NCBI RefSeq assembly: GCF_900095185.1
Contig: NZ_LT606948.1
Span: forward strand, 558,001 to 622,000
DNA from: Polynucleobacter necessarius
GTDB taxonomy: Bacteria > Pseudomonadota > Gammaproteobacteria > Burkholderiales > Burkholderiaceae
Reading direction: 5' to 3'
Length of the DNA: 64,000 bases
Shown: piece by piece, positions 1 through 10,819 of the stretch
Layout of the letters: each line of letters opens with the position of its first letter
How positions within the stretch are numbered: the stretch's first letter is position 1
The notes under the pieces: model-generated
The model's input: the letters and a program-made list of their open reading frames with translations, nothing else
What the model was told of the DNA's origin: nothing
Databases searched by the model: none
Made by a program: the position numbers and the translations under genes

Positions 1-367
1 GCTGCCATTCAGAAGTCGTTGCCACCATGGTGGCAACGGTTGCAGGGGGCAATCCCATACTAGCAATAAAATGCTTAATCATGAAAGTCTTGAGTTGATT
101 GAAAGCAAAAATCAAACCCAATAATAAAAATACTCCGCAGAGCATAATAATCATGCGACGTTTTAGCGGCTCCATTGCCATTAACTTCTCATGAGCCTTG
201 GTGCCTCGCCATTTTTGTCCCAAAAGCTCCCAAAAAGCTTTTGCCCTTTCCCAAATGGCAATAACCCTCTCACGCAATTTCCACTCAATTGCTTTACGTT
301 GAGTCCATGCCCATAGGGTAAAGATAAGAGCAATGAGCTGGTTCTTAATTTTTTCCAGAAGTTTCAT
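1..367 (-). CDS. RND efflux periplasmic adaptor (membrane fusion protein), N-terminal part
   Basis: The ORF runs off the left edge, so only about 122 N-terminal residues are visible. It starts at the ATG at 367, overlapping the end of the outer-membrane efflux gene by 23 bp, which implies translational coupling. It has a charged Trp-rich cytoplasmic stretch, then one membrane segment at about residues 74-92 (IIMLCGVFLLLGLIFAF), then the start of the periplasmic part, whose PPATVATMVAT stretch resembles the first beta-strand of MexA/AcrA-type adaptors. Members of the family bridge an inner-membrane RND pump and an outer-membrane channel. The order OMF then adaptor on one strand supports the call. 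The long N-terminal cytoplasmic extension is unusual. The pump gene should lie beyond the edge. Confidence 0.7.
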   Translation of the reverse strand, partial: MKLLEKIKNQLIALIFTLWAWTQRKAIEWKLRERVIAIWERAKAFWELLGQKWRGTKAHEKLMAMEPLKRRMIIMLCGVFLLLGLIFAFNQLKTFMIKHFIASMGLPPATVATMVATTSEWQ

Positions 368-1895
368 TGTGATCTTTCTTCGCTAAGTCTTTTGGTGTAA
401 AAGCAGGGCCTTCACGATTCCACCAACCACCGCCCAGTGCTGCAAATAAAGCTGCGGTATCTGAGAAGCGAGTTGCTTGTGCTGCAACCGATTTCACTTT
501 TGCTTGTTGGTACTGGTTTTGGTAATACAGTACTGCCAAATAACTAACTGCTCCTAACTTGTACTGCTGTTGAACCAAGTCAAGGGTTTCGTAGGCATAA
601 CGCTCAGCATCAGATGCTGACCTCAGAGCTTGTGCACCAATCTCTAATGCACGTAACACATCAGCAACTTCTTGAAATGCATTTAGAACCGTCGCCTGAT
701 ATTGAAAGGCAGCTTGCTCATAATTCGCCAAAGCTCCACGACGTTGCGCCAATAATTGACCACCCTGAAAGAGGGGCTGCAGAATGCCGCCACCCACAGT
801 CCATAAAGAAGAATTAGGGCCAAACAAGTGGGCAGAAGTCAGTGCAGCGGCACCAATCGACCCTGTAATACTAAATTGCGGCAACAGGTTTGCAATAGCA
901 ACCCCGACAAATGCATTTTGTGCCTTGAGCTGCGCTTCAGCTGCACGTACGTCAGGACGTTGCCGAACAAGGCTAGAAGGAACTGATAGCGGCAATTTCT
1001 CCGGCAAATGTAGGTTAGCCAAGTCAAATTTAGCAATATTTGCATTGCTCGGGATCTCACCCACCAATACCGCCAATTGATGACGCGCAAATGCTAGATC
1101 TCTTTCGTAGTTAAAGAGATCAACTTGAGAAGTTGAAACTAAAGTTCGTTGCGATGTGACATCTACTTTTGAGACGGTACCAATCTTCAACTGTTTTTCA
1201 GTGACCTCAGCAAGATTAGTTTGTGCTTTCAGAATTTCTTCAGTGGCTTGCATCTGCGCTCGTAATGCTGCCTCTCTGACTGCACTAGTAACAACATTGG
1301 CAGTCAAAGAAAGATAGGCCCCCTCTAGCTGAAACTGTGCAACTTCTGCCTGAGCACGAGCACCTTCAACCGCACGTCGGGCCCCACCAAATACATCGAA
1401 TTTGTAGGTAACATTTACTGAAGTATTGTAAAGGTTATAAGTATCGGTGCCGTAATTTAAGCCGTATACGGCAGACGGTTGTTTTTGTCTTAATGCGTTT
1501 GCACCAACACCAATCGCAGGCAAGTACTGTCCGCCAATTTGAGCGTTGACATTTGCTTGGGCCGCACGTAAGGCAGCATCAGCGGCGCCTAAATTGGGAT
1601 TTTGTTGCAGCGCTTTTTTAATGAGGGCATCTAACTCGGGAACTTTATAAAACTCCCACCATTGCGCTTCAATATCGGCGCCCTCAACCAACTCTTGATC
1701 ACTGCCACCAGGAACCCCAGCAGCAGTAGCCAGTCTCTTGATCAAGGGCGTTTCTGTATATGAAGAAGTCTTCGGAGGGTCTGGTTGTTTGAAATCCGGA
1801 CCAACTGCACATGCAGAGAGAGCTCCTCCACAAATGAGTGGAAGCAACCTAAAACGTGAGCATAGGGGAATCAACAAAAACATGGCTTGCAACAA
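345..1895 (-). CDS. NodT-family outer-membrane efflux lipoprotein
   Basis: The 516-residue protein has a lipoprotein signal with lipobox LSAC ending at Cys29, then the ACAVGPDF start typical of NodT/OprM lipoproteins. Two repeated TolC-like domains follow; each has the conserved N-L-P type strand region and long helices rich in Ala and Gln (for example LRAAQANVNAQ and LKAQNAFVGVA). Members form trimeric outer-membrane channels for tripartite RND pumps. The adaptor gene follows directly with overlap, so the two are probably co-transcribed. The start could be the first ATG or the ATG five codons on (MFLLIP); the lipobox is kept either way. No break is visible. Confidence 0.88.
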   Translation of the reverse strand: MLQAMFLLIPLCSRFRLLPLICGGALSACAVGPDFKQPDPPKTSSYTETPLIKRLATAAGVPGGSDQELVEGADIEAQWWEFYKVPELDALIKKALQQNPNLGAADAALRAAQANVNAQIGGQYLPAIGVGANALRQKQPSAVYGLNYGTDTYNLYNTSVNVTYKFDVFGGARRAVEGARAQAEVAQFQLEGAYLSLTANVVTSAVREAALRAQMQATEEILKAQTNLAEVTEKQLKIGTVSKVDVTSQRTLVSTSQVDLFNYERDLAFARHQLAVLVGEIPSNANIAKFDLANLHLPEKLPLSVPSSLVRQRPDVRAAEAQLKAQNAFVGVAIANLLPQFSITGSIGAAALTSAHLFGPNSSLWTVGGGILQPLFQGGQLLAQRRGALANYEQAAFQYQATVLNAFQEVADVLRALEIGAQALRSASDAERYAYETLDLVQQQYKLGAVSYLAVLYYQNQYQQAKVKSVAAQATRFSDTAALFAALGGGWWNREGPAFTPKDLAKKDHNETSGKN

Positions 1896-2012
1896 ATATC
1901 TTGTTTACAAGAGTAATTTGAACACAAAAATGCAATCAGGACTCCGTAAAACCCTGATTAATCTACTGAATTTTTGTTCACAACTTTAGGCGGATGTCAA
2001 ACGAGTAAAAAA

Positions 2013-3845
2013 TTATTCGACTGTTACGCTTTTAGCTAAGTTCCGCGGCTTGTCTACATCGGTACCACGTGCACAAGCAGTGTGATATGCCAAAAGCTGT
2101 AGAGGCACTACATGGAGGATGGGTGAAAGATTGCCATAATGCTCTGGCAATCGAATAACGTTAATACCATCGCCGCTAACGATCTCTGTATCTTGATCTG
2201 CAAACACATAAAGCTTACCTCCGCGCGCTTTTACTTCTTGCATATTAGACTTGAGTTTTTCTAGCAGCTCATCTTTAGGTGCTACTGTAACTACGGGCAT
2301 CTTATCGGTAACTAACGCCAAAGGTCCGTGCTTTAACTCGCCAGCTGGATAGGCTTCAGCATGAATATAAGAAATTTCCTTAAGCTTTAATGCGCCTTCA
2401 AGCGCAATTGGATAGTGCAATCCACGGCCCAGGAAAAGTGCATTTTCACATTTCGCGAAAGCTTCGCTCCAAGCGATGATTTGTGGTTCAAGGGCAAGCA
2501 CTGCATGTAGCGCTTTTGGCAAGTGACGCAATGCCCGGAGTAAGTCTTTTTCTCTCTCGGCTGTGATCCCGCCATCTCGCTTAGCAAGCGATATCGCAAG
2601 GAGATACAGTGCTAAAAGCTGAGTAGTAAATGCCTTGGTAGAGGCAACACCAATTTCAGTACCAGCCTTAGTCAGAAAGTGCCAATCAGTCTCGTGAACC
2701 ATGGCGCTACTTGCTACATTACAGATTGTTAATGTGTAACAATGGCCTAAAGCCTTAGCATGACGCAAGGCTGCCAAAGTATCCGCCGTCTCACCTGACT
2801 GAGAAACCACTATGATAAGTGTCTTTGGGTTTGGAACGGTAGTGCGATAACGATACTCACTTGCTATTTCAACTTGCGTTGGAATACCGGCAATATCTTC
2901 CAACCAATACTTCGCTACGCATGCAGAGTAATAACTTGTTCCGCACGCCAATATTAAGATTTGATCAAAAGCCTTCCAATCTTCTGGATTAGCTTCAAAT
3001 AACTCTGGGCCAAATGTAGCTATGTTAGCGAGAGTGTCACCAATCGCCCTAGGTTGCTCAAAAATTTCTTTGTGCATGTAGTGCTGATATGGGCCTACAT
3101 CAACTGAGTCTGCTTGTGTTGGCATCGGCTTAAGCGCTCGCTGCAAAGACTTACCGGTCTGATCAATGACTTCAACTCCGTCCGCCGTAAGGACAGCGAC
3201 ATCGCCCTCTTCTAAATACATCATGGAATGAGCGCGACCAGCCAAGGCTAAAGCATCCGAGGCTAAAAAATTCTCTTTTTCACCTAATGCAACAACCAAA
3301 GGCGATCCCGAACGCGCTCCAACCAGAGTAGTTGGACTATCTTGAGCAATCACACCAATAGCAAATGCACCATGTAATTTTGGCAATACTGTTTTAACTG
3401 ACTGCGCAATATCTTTCTGACCGCCTGCAACATATTGTTGATGAATTAAATGCGCAATGACTTCGGTATCTGTTTCAGAAGTAAACACATATCCAGCTAC
3501 TTTAAGCTCGGCACGAAGCACTTCATAGTTTTCAATAATGCCATTATGAACAACTGCGACCAATCCATTTGATATATGGGGGTGGGCATTTTGCGTATCA
3601 GGTTTGCCATGGGTTGCCCAACGGGTATGTGCAATGCCTAAGGTTCCAAAAAAATCTTTACTCTGTGCGCCTAACTCTGAAACTCGTGCTGTTGTACGAG
3701 CCCTCTCAATTGGATGCTTTGTGTCATTATCATTAATGACTGCAAATCCACATGAGTCATAGCCGCGATATTCCAAACGACGTAACCCCTCAACTAAAGC
3801 ATCAACAATATTTTTCTTGGAGGCCGCACCAACAATACCGCACAT
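2013..3845 (-). CDS. glmS: Glutamine--fructose-6-phosphate aminotransferase
   Basis: The 610-residue protein matches the usual GlmS length. It makes glucosamine-6-phosphate from fructose-6-phosphate and glutamine, the first step towards UDP-GlcNAc for peptidoglycan and LPS. The start MCGIVGA exposes the catalytic Cys2 of the class II amidotransferase domain. The RWATHGKP and HNGIIENY motifs follow, then two SIS sugar-isomerase domains ([32 protein letters not shown]), and a C-terminus in KSVTVE, the usual form. The ATG overlaps the glmU stop by one base, so the two act in one operon for the same pathway. It appears intact. No glmS ribozyme is seen, as expected in Proteobacteria. Confidence 0.96.
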   Translation of the reverse strand: MCGIVGAASKKNIVDALVEGLRRLEYRGYDSCGFAVINDNDTKHPIERARTTARVSELGAQSKDFFGTLGIAHTRWATHGKPDTQNAHPHISNGLVAVVHNGIIENYEVLRAELKVAGYVFTSETDTEVIAHLIHQQYVAGGQKDIAQSVKTVLPKLHGAFAIGVIAQDSPTTLVGARSGSPLVVALGEKENFLASDALALAGRAHSMMYLEEGDVAVLTADGVEVIDQTGKSLQRALKPMPTQADSVDVGPYQHYMHKEIFEQPRAIGDTLANIATFGPELFEANPEDWKAFDQILILACGTSYYSACVAKYWLEDIAGIPTQVEIASEYRYRTTVPNPKTLIIVVSQSGETADTLAALRHAKALGHCYTLTICNVASSAMVHETDWHFLTKAGTEIGVASTKAFTTQLLALYLLAISLAKRDGGITAEREKDLLRALRHLPKALHAVLALEPQIIAWSEAFAKCENALFLGRGLHYPIALEGALKLKEISYIHAEAYPAGELKHGPLALVTDKMPVVTVAPKDELLEKLKSNMQEVKARGGKLYVFADQDTEIVSGDGINVIRLPEHYGNLSPILHVVPLQLLAYHTACARGTDVDKPRNLAKSVTVE

Positions 3846-5386
3846 TATTTTTTACCCTTTGCAGTATTCTTAATCGCCTTCTTAACCACCTTTTGAACTA
3901 TTTTCTTTGGTGCTACTTTTTTAATCACTTGTTTTGTAAAAGCAGACTTCTTTGTTCCCACTTTTCTTGACGCAGTTTTTTTCTCTTGCTTGATGGGGCG
4001 CTGCCACTGTAATGAAATTTGTTTTGCCCTAGAGACAGTAAGTTGATTTGCTGGAGCATCCTTAGTAAGGGTTGTACCAGCACCTAATGTCGCTCCACGA
4101 CCGACGCGTACTGGAGCAACCAACTGAGTATCGGAGCCAATAAAGACATCATCTTCAATAATGGTCTGGTGTTTATTTACACCATCGTAATTACAAGTAA
4201 TGGTGCCTGCACCAATATTGACTCGTGAGCCAACAATAGAGTCGCCAACGTAGGCTAAATGATTGGCTTTGCTATTTGCTGCAATCTTGCTGTTCTTCAC
4301 TTCCACGAAATTACCAATATGCACATTATTTGATAACTCTGCACCAGGTCTTAAACGAGCATAAGGCCCGATAACGGATTGACTACCAACTTTCGCGCCA
4401 TCAATATAGCTATAAGCATGAATAGAGACGCCTTTACCGATCACGCTATTGCAAATTACACAATAAGGCCCAATCTTTGCACCTGCATCTAAAGTAACGC
4501 AGCCTTCAAATACACAACCAATATCAATTGATACATCTGTGCCGCACTCTAGAGTTCCGCGCACATCAATACGAGCAGGATCAGCGAGTGACACTCCTGA
4601 GTCCATTAATTCATTCGCAATGTTCAGTTGATGAACTCGTTCTAGTGATGCCAATTGATCGCGACTGTTAACGCCAATAGTTTCAAACTCATCATCTGCT
4701 TGTGTCGTACGAATAGGTACGCCATCTTTTACGGCCATAGCAATAACATCAGTTAGGTAATATTCGCCTTGCGCATTGCTTGCACTCAATGCTTTCAGCC
4801 ATTTCTTTAGAGATTTGGTCGGCAGCACCATGATGCCAGTATTAATTTCCTGAATAGTTTTTTGTGCAGGTGTTGCATCTTTTTCTTCAACAATTTCTTT
4901 GACTGATCCATCAGCATCACGCACGATACGACCATAGCCTGTTGGATTACTAAGATTTTGTGTTAATAAAGCCAGTGCAGAGTCTTGGCCTCTCACACCA
5001 TCGGCTAACTTGACTAATTTGCTAAGCGTCTTTTTTGTTGTGAGCGGAACATCACCATATAAAACTAAGGCAGGCTCCTGAATATCAAGCTTAGGTAATG
5101 CCTGCAAAAACGCATGTCCAGTTCCTTTTTGCTCAGATTGCAAGGCGGTGGCAACTTTTCCAAAGCCCGAATCCTCTTGAGAGACTTTTACTAAAAAGTC
5201 TTTTACGTCAGCCGCTCCATGCCCAACAACTACCACTAGGCCATTCTTGGCCTGCTTACCTTGGAGAGAAAGTGCGGTACTCAGAACATGCTGAAGAAGA
5301 GGTTTCCCTGCCAAGGTTTGCAGGACTTTGGGTAGAGCAGATTTCATCCGCTTTCCTTGCCCAGCAGCCAAAATGACGATATTCAT
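3845..5386 (-). CDS. glmU: Bifunctional UDP-GlcNAc pyrophosphorylase / GlcN-1-P acetyltransferase with lysine-rich tail
   Basis: The 513-residue enzyme acetylates glucosamine-1-phosphate and uridylates the product to UDP-GlcNAc. The N-terminal nucleotidyltransferase has the [14 protein letters not shown] signature (residues 6-20). The C-terminal half is a left-handed beta-helix of hexapeptide repeats ending with [11 protein letters not shown]. The ATG overlaps the ttcA stop as ATGA, and glmS follows. The oddity is the last 50 or so residues, after the SLQWQRP end of the acetyltransferase domain: a Lys-rich tail ([20 protein letters not shown] and similar) that makes the protein longer than the usual 455 or so residues. 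Both catalytic domains look intact. Confidence 0.94.
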   Translation of the reverse strand: MNIVILAAGQGKRMKSALPKVLQTLAGKPLLQHVLSTALSLQGKQAKNGLVVVVGHGAADVKDFLVKVSQEDSGFGKVATALQSEQKGTGHAFLQALPKLDIQEPALVLYGDVPLTTKKTLSKLVKLADGVRGQDSALALLTQNLSNPTGYGRIVRDADGSVKEIVEEKDATPAQKTIQEINTGIMVLPTKSLKKWLKALSASNAQGEYYLTDVIAMAVKDGVPIRTTQADDEFETIGVNSRDQLASLERVHQLNIANELMDSGVSLADPARIDVRGTLECGTDVSIDIGCVFEGCVTLDAGAKIGPYCVICNSVIGKGVSIHAYSYIDGAKVGSQSVIGPYARLRPGAELSNNVHIGNFVEVKNSKIAANSKANHLAYVGDSIVGSRVNIGAGTITCNYDGVNKHQTIIEDDVFIGSDTQLVAPVRVGRGATLGAGTTLTKDAPANQLTVSRAKQISLQWQRPIKQEKKTASRKVGTKKSAFTKQVIKKVAPKKIVQKVVKKAIKNTAKGKK

Positions 5387-6291
5387 AAAGGAGGATTATA
5401 AGTCCCTTGAATCAAGGTTCCACAGGCTAATTCGTCTAAATTAGCTTCATCAATTGCTCTGTCACCAGTCGATCTAGATGCGATGCCGGTTAGCTGTGTC
5501 GAAATCTCCAGCTTTTTGAAATCAAAGGCTTCGCCATCCATCAAATGGGATGGGACGATATGGTGCATCGAGCGGAATAAGTTTTCCACTCGGCCTGGAT
5601 GCTTCCCCTCCCATTCCCGCAGCATTTCCTTCATCACTTGACGTTGAAGATTGGGCTGACTACCGCATAAATCACACGGAATGATGGGAAAGTTCATATC
5701 GCCAGCATAGCGTTCCAGTAATTTTTCAGGAACATACGCTAATGGGCGAATCACAATATGTTTTCCATCATCTGAACGAAGCTTTGGTGGCATCCCCTTG
5801 AGCTTTCCTGCATAAAACATGTTCAACATCAAGGTCTCAAGAATGTCATCTCGATGGTGACCCAAAGCAATTTTTGTTGCTCCTAATTCATCCGCCACGC
5901 GATACAAAATACCGCGACGTAAACGTGAGCATAACCCACAAGTCGTTTTTCCTTCCGGGATTACTCGCTTCACTATGCTGTAAGTATCTTGTTCTTCAAT
6001 GTGATATTGAACGCCTAAAGCCTTCAAATAATTCGGTAATATTTCAGCGGAGAAATTAGGTTGCTTCTGATCTAGATTCACCGCCACTATTTCAAAATTA
6101 ATTGGCGCACGCTCACGAAGCTTCATCAAAATATCCAACATGGCGTAACTATCTTTACCTCCTGATAGGCAGACCATCACCCTATCGTCACCATCAATCA
6201 TGCCAAAGTCACCAATGGCCTGCCCCACCAAGCGACAGAGTTTTTTTTCTAGCTTGTTTTCTTCAAAGACAACTTTACGAATCTTGCCCAT
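5383..6291 (-). CDS. ttcA: tRNA 2-thiocytidine(32) synthetase
   Basis: An ATP-dependent enzyme that thiolates cytidine 32 of certain tRNAs, using an iron-sulfur cluster. The PP-loop [11 protein letters not shown] is near residue 43. The paired cysteine motifs are [10 protein letters not shown] and CDLCGSQ. I chose the ATG at 6291 (MGKIRKVV); an upstream in-frame ATG at 6369 would run through folB coding sequence and adds no family-like residues. With 6291 the protein is 302 residues, normal for TtcA. Its TGA stop overlaps the glmU ATG (ATGA), which also shows that TGA is a working stop codon here. It appears intact. Confidence 0.92.
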   Translation of the reverse strand: MGKIRKVVFEENKLEKKLCRLVGQAIGDFGMIDGDDRVMVCLSGGKDSYAMLDILMKLRERAPINFEIVAVNLDQKQPNFSAEILPNYLKALGVQYHIEEQDTYSIVKRVIPEGKTTCGLCSRLRRGILYRVADELGATKIALGHHRDDILETLMLNMFYAGKLKGMPPKLRSDDGKHIVIRPLAYVPEKLLERYAGDMNFPIIPCDLCGSQPNLQRQVMKEMLREWEGKHPGRVENLFRSMHHIVPSHLMDGEAFDFKKLEISTQLTGIASRSTGDRAIDEANLDELACGTLIQGTYNPPL

Positions 6292-6323
6292 CACAATCGA
6301 TTTCTTTTCTAAACTCTTCTCGC

Positions 6324-6671
6324 TCAAGAGGTTTTGATACGAACAACCTCTACGCCCACCGGGTGGCACTCTGGATAGACATCTGGCTTAACGGTACTAA
6401 TTCTTGCGGCTAGTACCTTAGGATAATGCAACATGGCTGTCACCATGTCGTCGCAGAAGGCTTCCTGTAAATGAATATGCCCCTTATTAGCGGCTCTGGC
6501 CTTAATAGTCTCTCTCATGAAGTCGTAGTCGACTACCTCATCCAATTGATCATTGGTTGATGTATTCATTGCCAACGGTATATATAGATCAACATTCAAG
6601 AGCACGCGTTGTTCCGCTTTTTTCTCAAATTCATGAACGCCTATATTGATATAAATCTCGTAGTCACGCAA
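6324..6671 (-). CDS. folB: Dihydroneopterin aldolase, upstream part of frame closed by an in-frame TGA
   Basis: Folate-pathway aldolase that cleaves dihydroneopterin to hydroxymethyl-dihydropterin and glycolaldehyde. The core is present: [34 protein letters not shown] and a C-terminal [15 protein letters not shown]. The reading frame extends upstream to an ATG at 6722 (MHAILSYPALVDYRR), but a TGA at 6675-6677 splits this 15-codon head from the core. The core can still start at TTG 6671, just before the first beta-strand of the fold, so the gene may be functional with a shorter N-terminus. It sits between the SDR remnant and ttcA in a minus-strand operon. It may also be an early pseudogene. 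Confidence 0.72.
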   Translation of the reverse strand: MRDYEIYINIGVHEFEKKAEQRVLLNVDLYIPLAMNTSTNDQLDEVVDYDFMRETIKARAANKGHIHLQEAFCDDMVTAMLHYPKVLAARISTVKPDVYPECHPVGVEVVRIKTS

Positions 6672-6736
6672 AAATCAACGGCGGTAGTCAACAAGAGCTG
6701 GATAAGAAAGGATGGCGTGCATGAATATTTGCTTTA

Positions 6737-7545
6737 TTAAAATACTTCATTGGTTTTGAACATCACATCACGTGATGATGGCGATAAATGTTGTCCGCCA
6801 TCTACATATAGAGTTGTACCAGTAATGGCACCAGCCTCAGCCAAGAAAACGGCTGCTTTAGCAACATCTAAGGGAGTAGATGATTTTCCAAGCAGTGTCA
6901 TTGGGTGCGCTATCGCAAATCCATCATTCATTTGATCACCAGATGGCAAGGAAATACCAGGGGCAAAGCCAAGCACTCGCAGGTATAGTACAAAATCCAT
7001 AGCCAATAATTCGACTGATGAGAGTAATGCAGCTTTCGATAATGTATAAGCCAAATAATCTGGATTTAGATTGATCAGCTTTTGATCTAATAATGGAATG
7101 ATTGCTGATGTGCTTAATTTACTTTTCTGACAATCAAACATCAACTTCAATAACAAAATTGGTGCGGTCAAATTCACCCACATATGCTCTTGCAGACCTT
7201 TCTCGCTCAAAGGAGTTTCTGAGTTTGCACGATCGTATTCGAATATTGAGGCACTGTTTATCAAGCAACTTAAATGTGGAAATATCTGATTAACAGCCAA
7301 GAACAGGTCTTTAGTGGCCGCTTCATTGGCCAAATCTGCTTGGAATGCTTGAGCCTGAACCCCTATAGACCCCGAATTTCTTCTACGGTTTGCGCCGCTT
7401 CTTTGGCTGATCGCCCATAATGAACGGCAACATCCCAGCCCTGACGGGCAAATAGCAAGGCAATTTCACGACCAAGGCGCTTTGTGGCACCAGTCACCAA
7501 CACTGCTTTTACTTGCTGGGATGAAGGGGTTGAACTAGGGTTCAA
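6737..7545 (-). pseudogene. SDR-family oxidoreductase (pteridine reductase/FolM-like), frameshifted
   Basis: The N-terminal 60 residues from the ATG at 7545 carry the dinucleotide-binding TGATKRLGREIA motif and end at a TAG at 7363-7365. The rest continues in another frame from about 7360 (QAQAFQADLANEA) and holds the SDR catalytic YTLSK motif and the C-terminal GTTLYVDGGQHLS. Joining the two frames gives a normal-length SDR of about 265 residues, so one small indel near 7365 broke it. A location directly before folB suggests a pterin/folate role as in FolM, but this is inference. Both halves are otherwise well preserved, so the break looks recent. Confidence 0.82.
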
Positions 7546-7570
7546 TTAAATTCTTTTAGACTAGCGAGCT

Positions 7571-8794
7571 ATGAATATTACCTTGACCAGCCTAGAAACG
7601 GAGCATAGTGCGCTTCTACAGGCAAAAATAGCCTCTCAGATTGCCTCTCAAGGGGATTGGCTACCATTTTCCAAATATATGGAAATGGCGCTTTATGAGC
7701 CCGCTATGGGCTATTACAACGCCGGTGCCCAGAAACTTGGCTCTGGAGGAGACTTCACCACCGCCCCCGAATTGAGCCCCCTCTTTGGCGCCACGATTTG
7801 CTCCACCCTCATGCCAGTCCTTGAAGCACTCAAGCAAACAGGGTTTCCCACGCAAATTCTGGAGTTTGGAGCGGGCACGGGAAAACTAACAACGTCCATA
7901 CTTACCAGACTGAATGATCTCAGTTTTCATTTAGATCGTTACGACATCATTGAAATATCCCCAGACTTAGCGCAACGTCAGCAAGAAAACATTAGTGACG
8001 CTGTTCGACAATTAGGCCTCAAAACGCAATTCAATTGGCTTACAGAGTTGCCTGAAAATTTTAAAGGAGTTATTCTTGCAAACGAGGTCATCGATGCCAT
8101 TCCATGTGATGTCATCATTTATCAAAATGGATTGTGGTACTGGTATGGCGTTGCTTGTCAAAATGGCAAACTTGTTTGGAAAACTGGTTCTCCAGTCGAG
8201 CAAAAATTACTGCCTGAAAGTTTATTGAGCGGTAACCTCTCTGAGGGTTATGTCACTGAACTTCATACAGCCGCAAATGCTTGGATGCAACAAATTGCAA
8301 GTCAACTGGATATGGGTTTGTTTCTCACATTTGACTACGGCTTTCCTGAGAGCGAGTACTACCATCCTCAAAGGCTTGAAGGTACGCTAATGGCGCATCA
8401 TCGCCATCATGCACTTCAAGATCCATTTCATCTACCGGGTCTTTGCGATCTAACAACTCACGTTGATTGGACGCAAATAGCTCGCTGCGCATTAGCTCAA
8501 AATGCTTACGATGTTTACCTTACCAATCAAGCTGCTTATTTATTAGATGCGGGTATCGGAGATATTGCTTTAGAAATTGGGAATCCTAGCGATCCAGAAA
8601 TCTTTTTACCAATTTCTAACTCTTTACAAAAGCTATTATCAGAAGCGGAAATGGGAGAGCTCTTTAAGGCATTTGCATTTTCTAAAAAGTTAGAGACTTT
8701 ATTACCAGGATATGTACTCGAGAATCTACCTGGTCTACGTGGTAGAAATAGACTGGAGATCCAGGCTAATTTCAGGCTTCCAAGGCTTCAATAA
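7571..8794 (+). CDS. MidA/NDUFAF7-type SAM-dependent methyltransferase
   Basis: The 407-residue protein belongs to COG1565. The SAM-binding motif I is [13 protein letters not shown] near residues 97-109. The family-typical N-terminus ([20 protein letters not shown]) and the [11 protein letters not shown] and [15 protein letters not shown] motifs are present. The mitochondrial homologue NDUFAF7 methylates an arginine of a complex I subunit; the bacterial substrate is not settled. It is divergent from the SDR/folB operon, 25 bp apart, and its end overlaps the convergent cca gene by 23 bp. It appears intact. Confidence 0.87.
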   Translation: MNITLTSLETEHSALLQAKIASQIASQGDWLPFSKYMEMALYEPAMGYYNAGAQKLGSGGDFTTAPELSPLFGATICSTLMPVLEALKQTGFPTQILEFGAGTGKLTTSILTRLNDLSFHLDRYDIIEISPDLAQRQQENISDAVRQLGLKTQFNWLTELPENFKGVILANEVIDAIPCDVIIYQNGLWYWYGVACQNGKLVWKTGSPVEQKLLPESLLSGNLSEGYVTELHTAANAWMQQIASQLDMGLFLTFDYGFPESEYYHPQRLEGTLMAHHRHHALQDPFHLPGLCDLTTHVDWTQIARCALAQNAYDVYLTNQAAYLLDAGIGDIALEIGNPSDPEIFLPISNSLQKLLSEAEMGELFKAFAFSKKLETLLPGYVLENLPGLRGRNRLEIQANFRLPRLQ

Positions 8795-9902
8795 TCGAGG
8801 CCAGTCTGGCTGACTCAAATGCACTGCCGATCCGCTCACCATTAGAGCGATCTTCGGTAGGAACTCCAGCAATTATTTCTGCAGTGTTGATTGATTGTGC
8901 ATTGCGCATCGCATTGATTAAACGAGAAACATTCCATCCTATTTTTTCCGCTAAATTCAAAATTGTTTGGGCACGGTCTCGTTTTCGCCATACATCGGCA
9001 CGATTGAACCACGCTAAAACATCTACCGCTAAATAGGGTGTATTTCGGTATTGATTTATCAAAACTCTAAGGCTGCTAAAAATCTCGCAGAAGTCTCGAA
9101 CCTCAATCGGCATGCGCACACCTTCGGCCCAAGCACGAATTTCACTGGCAGGTAAATCCATCAAGGCAATAGCACAGCGCTCCTCTAGGCCATCACCACT
9201 TAAAGAAAAATATGCATTCAATTCCTCGCGAAATGCCTCTTCAGTCAACTTGGCGGTTAGGGTAGGGGGCAATATTGCACTTGCTGCACCCGTATTTAAT
9301 AGGGCCTGAAACAAGTGCATAGGCTTTGCAGCAACTAAACCCCTTGCTAACTCTTGCCAAATTCGTTCGGCTGATAAGGCATTGAGTTCGCCTGATTGAA
9401 CAATTGCTTGAAGCGCTACCAGGGTTTCATTGGCTACTGTAAATTGTAGAAAACGTGCTGCGAATCGAGCTATCCGTAATAGACGTAATGGGTCCTCTGC
9501 AAAGGCATCTGATATATGACGGAATATTTTGGCTACTAGGTCTGCTTGTCCGTTATATGGGTCAATAATCGGTCCAAATGGTCTACCATTTTGATCCACC
9601 TCTTGCGCCATCGCATTAATCGTTAAATCACGACGCTCTAAATCTTGCTCTAAGGTAACGGCTGGATCAGCATAGAAATGGAATTCTTTATAGCCTTTGC
9701 CAGTCTTGCGCTCAGTCCGAGCGAGTGCATATTCCGCTTGTGTCTCAGGATGTAAAAACACCGGGAAATCCTTGCCCACAGGACGAAATCCTTTGGCAAG
9801 CATCTCCTCTACGCTGGAGCCAACAACGACATAATCAATATCGTTAATGGGTAGACCCATAAGGGTATCCCTGATGGCACCACCCACTGCATAGATTTTC
9901 AT
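8772..9902 (-). CDS. cca: CCA-adding tRNA nucleotidyltransferase
   Basis: Adds or repairs the 3' CCA end of tRNAs. The nucleotidyltransferase core shows [15 protein letters not shown] with the DID metal-binding pair, [10 protein letters not shown], and the [15 protein letters not shown] helix typical of class II enzymes. At 376 residues it lacks the C-terminal HD phosphohydrolase found in the longer gamma-proteobacterial form. Its ATG abuts the stop of the NDUFA9-like gene (shared base at 9902), so both are probably co-transcribed. It appears intact, as expected for an essential gene when not every tRNA gene encodes CCA. Confidence 0.92.
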   Translation of the reverse strand: MKIYAVGGAIRDTLMGLPINDIDYVVVGSSVEEMLAKGFRPVGKDFPVFLHPETQAEYALARTERKTGKGYKEFHFYADPAVTLEQDLERRDLTINAMAQEVDQNGRPFGPIIDPYNGQADLVAKIFRHISDAFAEDPLRLLRIARFAARFLQFTVANETLVALQAIVQSGELNALSAERIWQELARGLVAAKPMHLFQALLNTGAASAILPPTLTAKLTEEAFREELNAYFSLSGDGLEERCAIALMDLPASEIRAWAEGVRMPIEVRDFCEIFSSLRVLINQYRNTPYLAVDVLAWFNRADVWRKRDRAQTILNLAEKIGWNVSRLINAMRNAQSINTAEIIAGVPTEDRSNGERIGSAFESARLASIIEALEA

Positions 9903-10783
9903 TACTGCATACCATCAAGTCTGCGACGACTCATCTTAAATACTTCTGATAGCGCATCAGTACTATTTACAGGCAAGATATTTGGCATTTGCATTGAAGC
10001 AATATTGTCGCGTGACATCAAGGTTGGACCTGGCAAAAATTCAAAATCTGGCACAGGAATAATGGCACACGAGGTGTTTGCTTTCCGTGCAGCAAACTCC
10101 ACAATCTCTTGCATTGTGTAAACCGTTGAGCCAACTAAGTCATAAGACTGATGTATCGTTTGCGGCATTAACAAAGATTTCACACATGCAGTCGCAACAT
10201 CATCTACGCTTACTGACTGAAACTGCGCTTGATAATTTGCCAATGGCATGGCCGGGAATAGCTTTGTTAATTTAGCAAACAGATTAATAAACCGGTCCTG
10301 AGCACTAAAGATGACAGACGGCCTAAAAATAGTGCAATCTAAGTTGCTTTCCTTCACTGCAACTTCACCTTCTCCTTTACTACACTGATAAATTGAGGAT
10401 CCTTGAGAATCAGCACCTAAAGCACTCATGTGCAAATAGCGCTTCACGCCATGCAATTGCATCGCTGTAATAATATTTTTCGGCAATTCAACGTGTGCCG
10501 ATTTCAATACTTTTCCATAAGGCTGAGCTGGCTTGTCGTGTAAAACATCAACCAAATTAATCACAGCACCGCCAGACTTAATGCGTCCACAAAGACTTTG
10601 CAGCTCATCAAAATCGTGAATATCCGCTTCTTCAACAGGAATCTTGGGAAGCATGCGTAACTCGCGTGCAGCACTTAGATGACTTGTTGGCACTAATACT
10701 GAATAGCCTGCAAGCTGGAGTTGCGCAGCAATAACGCGCCACACAAATCCATTACCACCGATGAGAAGAATGTCGTATTTCAT
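9902..10783 (-). CDS. NAD(P)-binding protein of the complex I NDUFA9 family
   Basis: The 293-residue extended SDR-like protein starts [17 protein letters not shown]. The usual Rossmann glycine pattern GxxGxxG is altered: the last Gly is Trp here (TGG for GGG would need one base change). Other family features remain, including [25 protein letters not shown] with the YQCSKGEGE motif, and [10 protein letters not shown]. Members bind NADPH and associate with complex I assembly or quinone metabolism. The gene is open from start to stop and overlaps cca by one base. The Gly-to-Trp change in a decaying genome may weaken cofactor binding. Confidence 0.82.
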   Translation of the reverse strand: MKYDILLIGGNGFVWRVIAAQLQLAGYSVLVPTSHLSAARELRMLPKIPVEEADIHDFDELQSLCGRIKSGGAVINLVDVLHDKPAQPYGKVLKSAHVELPKNIITAMQLHGVKRYLHMSALGADSQGSSIYQCSKGEGEVAVKESNLDCTIFRPSVIFSAQDRFINLFAKLTKLFPAMPLANYQAQFQSVSVDDVATACVKSLLMPQTIHQSYDLVGSTVYTMQEIVEFAARKANTSCAIIPVPDFEFLPGPTLMSRDNIASMQMPNILPVNSTDALSEVFKMSRRRLDGMQ

Positions 10784-10819
10784 AAAATATTTTGTTTTAT
10801 TTGAGCGATGATGACTTGT

